Shown here: one piece after another, positions 6,083-7,728 of the stretch | Layout: each line of letters begins with the position of its first letter | How positions within the stretch are numbered: the first letter of the stretch is position 1 | Translations under genes and position numbers: made by a program | DNA from: JBCAWW01 sp045106675 | GTDB taxonomy: Bacteria; Bacteroidota; Bacteroidia; J057 | Length of the DNA stretch: 7,728 nt | Reading direction: 5' to 3' | Assembly (NCBI GenBank): GCA_045106675.1 | Contig: JBGCFA010000367.1 | Span: forward strand, 1 to 7,728 | Notes under the pieces: model-generated | What the model was told of the DNA's origin: nothing | Database searches by the model: none | What the model saw: the letters and a program-made list of their open reading frames with translations, nothing else

Positions 6083-7521
6083 AATACCTCCAACTGTCTT
6101 TCCAACCAATCACGATGGATACCGCTTTCTGATGTTGATAATTCTTGGGCAAGCTTGGCTTGAATCAATTCTTGTTGAGCCTTAGGCAAAGCCCGAAACT
6201 TCATCAACTTGCGCAATAGACGGACAAACTCACGATAAGCCGTCTTGCGATAGTCGGGTAGCATACGATCGCGCCGCAATGCATTGTCAAAAGCATGTAA
6301 TGCTGCCTCCAAACCTTCATCATCTTGCATCTCATAGTAGATTTTGAGTTGCATACTGCGACCACCGAGTAGATAAAACACATCCTGATAGCGTACCTGT
6401 GTCAATTGACGCAATGCGGCCCGACGTTCGCCACGGGCGTAAAGTAGATAAGCTCGATTATAAGCCATGGCATTGTGTCGCTGCTCGGGAGCTACTCGTT
6501 CCCCAAACTGATCCAAAAAATACTCAGTCCAATCATATTCCTTGAGTCGCACGCCTAGTACTACGATATTTTTGACATCATTGGGCGAAATGAAGCCTTG
6601 ATAGTAAATCAACCCTTGCTCGATCATTTCTTGGTAAATCGTAAAAAGCTCAGTGAGATACTTTTCATGGCCCTGATTGGCTTGCTTGATGCAGTAGTTT
6701 TGGGCGTATTGGTAGAGGGGTTTGTGTTCTTCATATGGAATCTCCTGCTGCGCAGAACGCTTGAGCACCCCTCGAAAATGAGCATAATTGGCATCAGACT
6801 CATGCAACAACATTTGCAAGACTGCGTGGTACAGACTCAAATGTGGCCAATCCGCAAAACGCTCAAAATCATGCTCTATATAATTAAAAAACTGTTTTAG
6901 GCCCGGCAGGATTTGGGAATCTTGGAGCACATTGCGTCGATTGAGGAGTTGACAAGCAGTCTTGAGCATATGCCCCACGAAATAGCGATCTCCCCATTCG
7001 ATTTTGCGCTGGAGACTCTGATCGAGCTTGCGTACATCCTGCTCAGTAAAGGCAATATAGCGTTCCTCCTCCACCAATTGATAGAGCAAAAAATCGGGTT
7101 CTGCAAAATAAGTCTGGCGTTCGGCAAGCCGCACAAAATATCGATCTGTCTGCCGAAAAAGGCCCTCCATCTTGCGCTCACGAGTGATATTGAGGAGCTG
7201 TAGCTTACGCTGTGCGGCTTGGGTTTTGAGCCGTTCCCACACCAAAAAATCCTCCAACAATGCCTTGATATCCGAAAGGTGATTGGTGATGCGCGCATAG
7301 TTAAACTCCTGCTCAGGATAGAGCGCGGCGTCCAAGCGTTCCCGGTTGAGGGTGTCTGCCTCAAGCTCAGCCAAAATAAAGCCCAACAAACGCGATAATT
7401 TGGGATCCGCATTGTGATAGGGCGAGTCTACCCACTTTTGAAAGCGCGCTTGTTCGCGTGGATCAAGGCTTAGGAGGCTGCTTCGCAGAACGCTTTTAGT
7501 CATTTTTCTATAAATAGACAT
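6079..7521 (-). CDS. Hypothetical protein, 480 residues, apparently helical and cytoplasmic
   Basis: I cannot assign a function. There is no signal peptide, membrane segment or recognisable catalytic motif. The composition (many L, R, E, Q, Y and F) and the regular heptad-like spacing suggest an all-alpha, repeat-like fold. The N-terminus carries a pattern I associate with uncharacterised Bacteroidota proteins: LLSLDPREQARFQKWVDSPY (15-34) followed by HN, then YPEQEFNYARITNHLSDI (68-85) and ALLEDFLVWERL (87-98). Later parts such as NAMAYNRAYLLYARGERRAA (347-366) read like TPR-type helix pairs. The start at 7521 fits a promoter candidate about 40 bases upstream; a second in-frame ATG at 7503 is possible. 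The TAG stop lies inside the palindromic repeat ending at 6082, so the last residues may have changed when the repeat arrived. The gene is on the same strand as CHAT-sbcDC, but the 308-base gap argues against tight coupling. Confidence 0.88.
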   Translation of the reverse strand: MSIYRKMTKSVLRSSLLSLDPREQARFQKWVDSPYHNADPKLSRLLGFILAELEADTLNRERLDAALYPEQEFNYARITNHLSDIKALLEDFLVWERLKTQAAQRKLQLLNITRERKMEGLFRQTDRYFVRLAERQTYFAEPDFLLYQLVEEERYIAFTEQDVRKLDQSLQRKIEWGDRYFVGHMLKTACQLLNRRNVLQDSQILPGLKQFFNYIEHDFERFADWPHLSLYHAVLQMLLHESDANYAHFRGVLKRSAQQEIPYEEHKPLYQYAQNYCIKQANQGHEKYLTELFTIYQEMIEQGLIYYQGFISPNDVKNIVVLGVRLKEYDWTEYFLDQFGERVAPEQRHNAMAYNRAYLLYARGERRAALRQLTQVRYQDVFYLLGGRSMQLKIYYEMQDDEGLEAALHAFDNALRRDRMLPDYRKTAYREFVRLLRKLMKFRALPKAQQELIQAKLAQELSTSESGIHRDWLERQLEVL

Positions 7522-7559
7522 TAAATAGAATCCAATAAGCCCAAAAATGACGAATTCAA

Positions 7560-7589
7560 CAATAGTATGTTTCTATAAATTGCCTCAAA
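7560..7589 (-). promoter_or_regulatory. Bacteroidota-type promoter candidate for the 480-residue gene
   Basis: On the minus strand a -33 element TTTG (7589-7586) is followed after 18 bases by TACTATTG (7567-7560). This matches the Bacteroidota -7 consensus TAnnTTTG at all but one fixed position. The start codon at 7521 lies 38 bases further on, which leaves a short leader. The fit of sequence and spacing is seen directly; activity is inferred. Confidence 0.5.
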
Positions 7590-7593
7590 AGTG

Positions 7594-7625
7594 TTTTCAA
7601 TCGCAAGCATTTGCCTCTACTTTTG
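7594..7625 (+). promoter_or_regulatory. Bacteroidota-type promoter candidate pointing right, out of the window
   Basis: TACTTTTG at 7618-7625 is an exact match to the -7 consensus TAnnTTTG. The upstream element is weak: TTTT at 7594-7597, 20 bases away, in place of TTTG. It points toward the right edge, where an ATG occurs at 7705, and is back to back with the minus-strand promoter candidate at 7560-7589. Confidence 0.45.
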
Positions 7626-7704
7626 TATTGTCCATAAAAGGAATTATCCAAAACACTGGGTCCAGCCCAAACAAACACAAGCCAACCTATCAAATCAAAA
7701 TCCG

Positions 7705-7728
7705 ATGCGACGTTTACACATTAGCCTC
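7705..7728 (+). CDS. Possible first codons of a divergent gene running off the right edge
   Basis: An ATG at 7705 opens eight codons (MRRLHISL) to the end of the window. It lies about 80 bases downstream of the rightward promoter candidate. The basic residues followed by hydrophobic ones would suit the start of a signal peptide, but eight residues prove nothing. No Shine-Dalgarno sequence is visible. No function can be given. Confidence 0.3.

Noticed and set aside
5852..6163. Plus-strand reading frames of 103 and 90 codons
   Set aside because: They are built mainly from the repeated units, whose translation gives repeated PWRRK-like or DPVAAQK-like strings, and they run antisense into the end of the 480-residue gene.
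6897..7412. Minus-strand frame of 171 codons inside the 480-residue gene
   Set aside because: It is a shifted frame rich in R, S, W and C residues, typical of an out-of-frame reading. The 480-codon frame spans the whole region and has the better start context.

Overview
The window reads as a chromosomal piece of a Bacteroidota bacterium, possibly of the Saprospira/Lewinella type. The reasons are TAnnTTTG-type -7 promoter elements, start codons without Shine-Dalgarno sequences, a large TPR-CHAT protein with a signal peptide, and intergenic spaces filled with small palindromic repeats. The genus is an inference and cannot be fixed from the sequence. GC content looks moderate throughout, and no transposase, integrase, phage gene, tRNA or rRNA is visible.

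All four substantial genes lie on the minus strand, so transcription runs from right to left. At the right end (about 7560-7625) are two back-to-back promoter candidates. One drives the minus-strand genes. The other points out of the window toward a possible gene whose first eight codons may be at 7705-7728. The first minus-strand gene (6079-7521) encodes a 480-residue, apparently helical cytoplasmic protein of unknown function. Its stop codon lies inside a palindromic repeat. A gene-free space of about 310 bases (5771-6078) follows, about half of it an array of related 26-29 base units. Next come a 1024-residue exported TPR-CHAT protein (2696-5770), sbcD (1479-2699) and the 5' two-fifths or so of sbcC (1309 running off the left edge).

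sbcD and sbcC encode the bacterial Mre11-Rad50 homologue, a nuclease that processes DNA ends and cleaves hairpins formed at palindromes. The CHAT gene overlaps sbcD by ATGA, the arrangement expected for translational coupling. sbcD and sbcC are separated by 169 bases made largely of consecutive hairpins. These hairpins share a GTGGCGGC...CAAAA module with the array at 5929-6082.

The most unusual point is the CHAT-sbcD-sbcC unit. A predicted caspase-like peptidase is coupled to a DNA end-processing nuclease, although its signal peptide and C-terminal anchor place the peptidase domain outside the cytoplasm. Whether this is a functional system or a local accident cannot be decided here.
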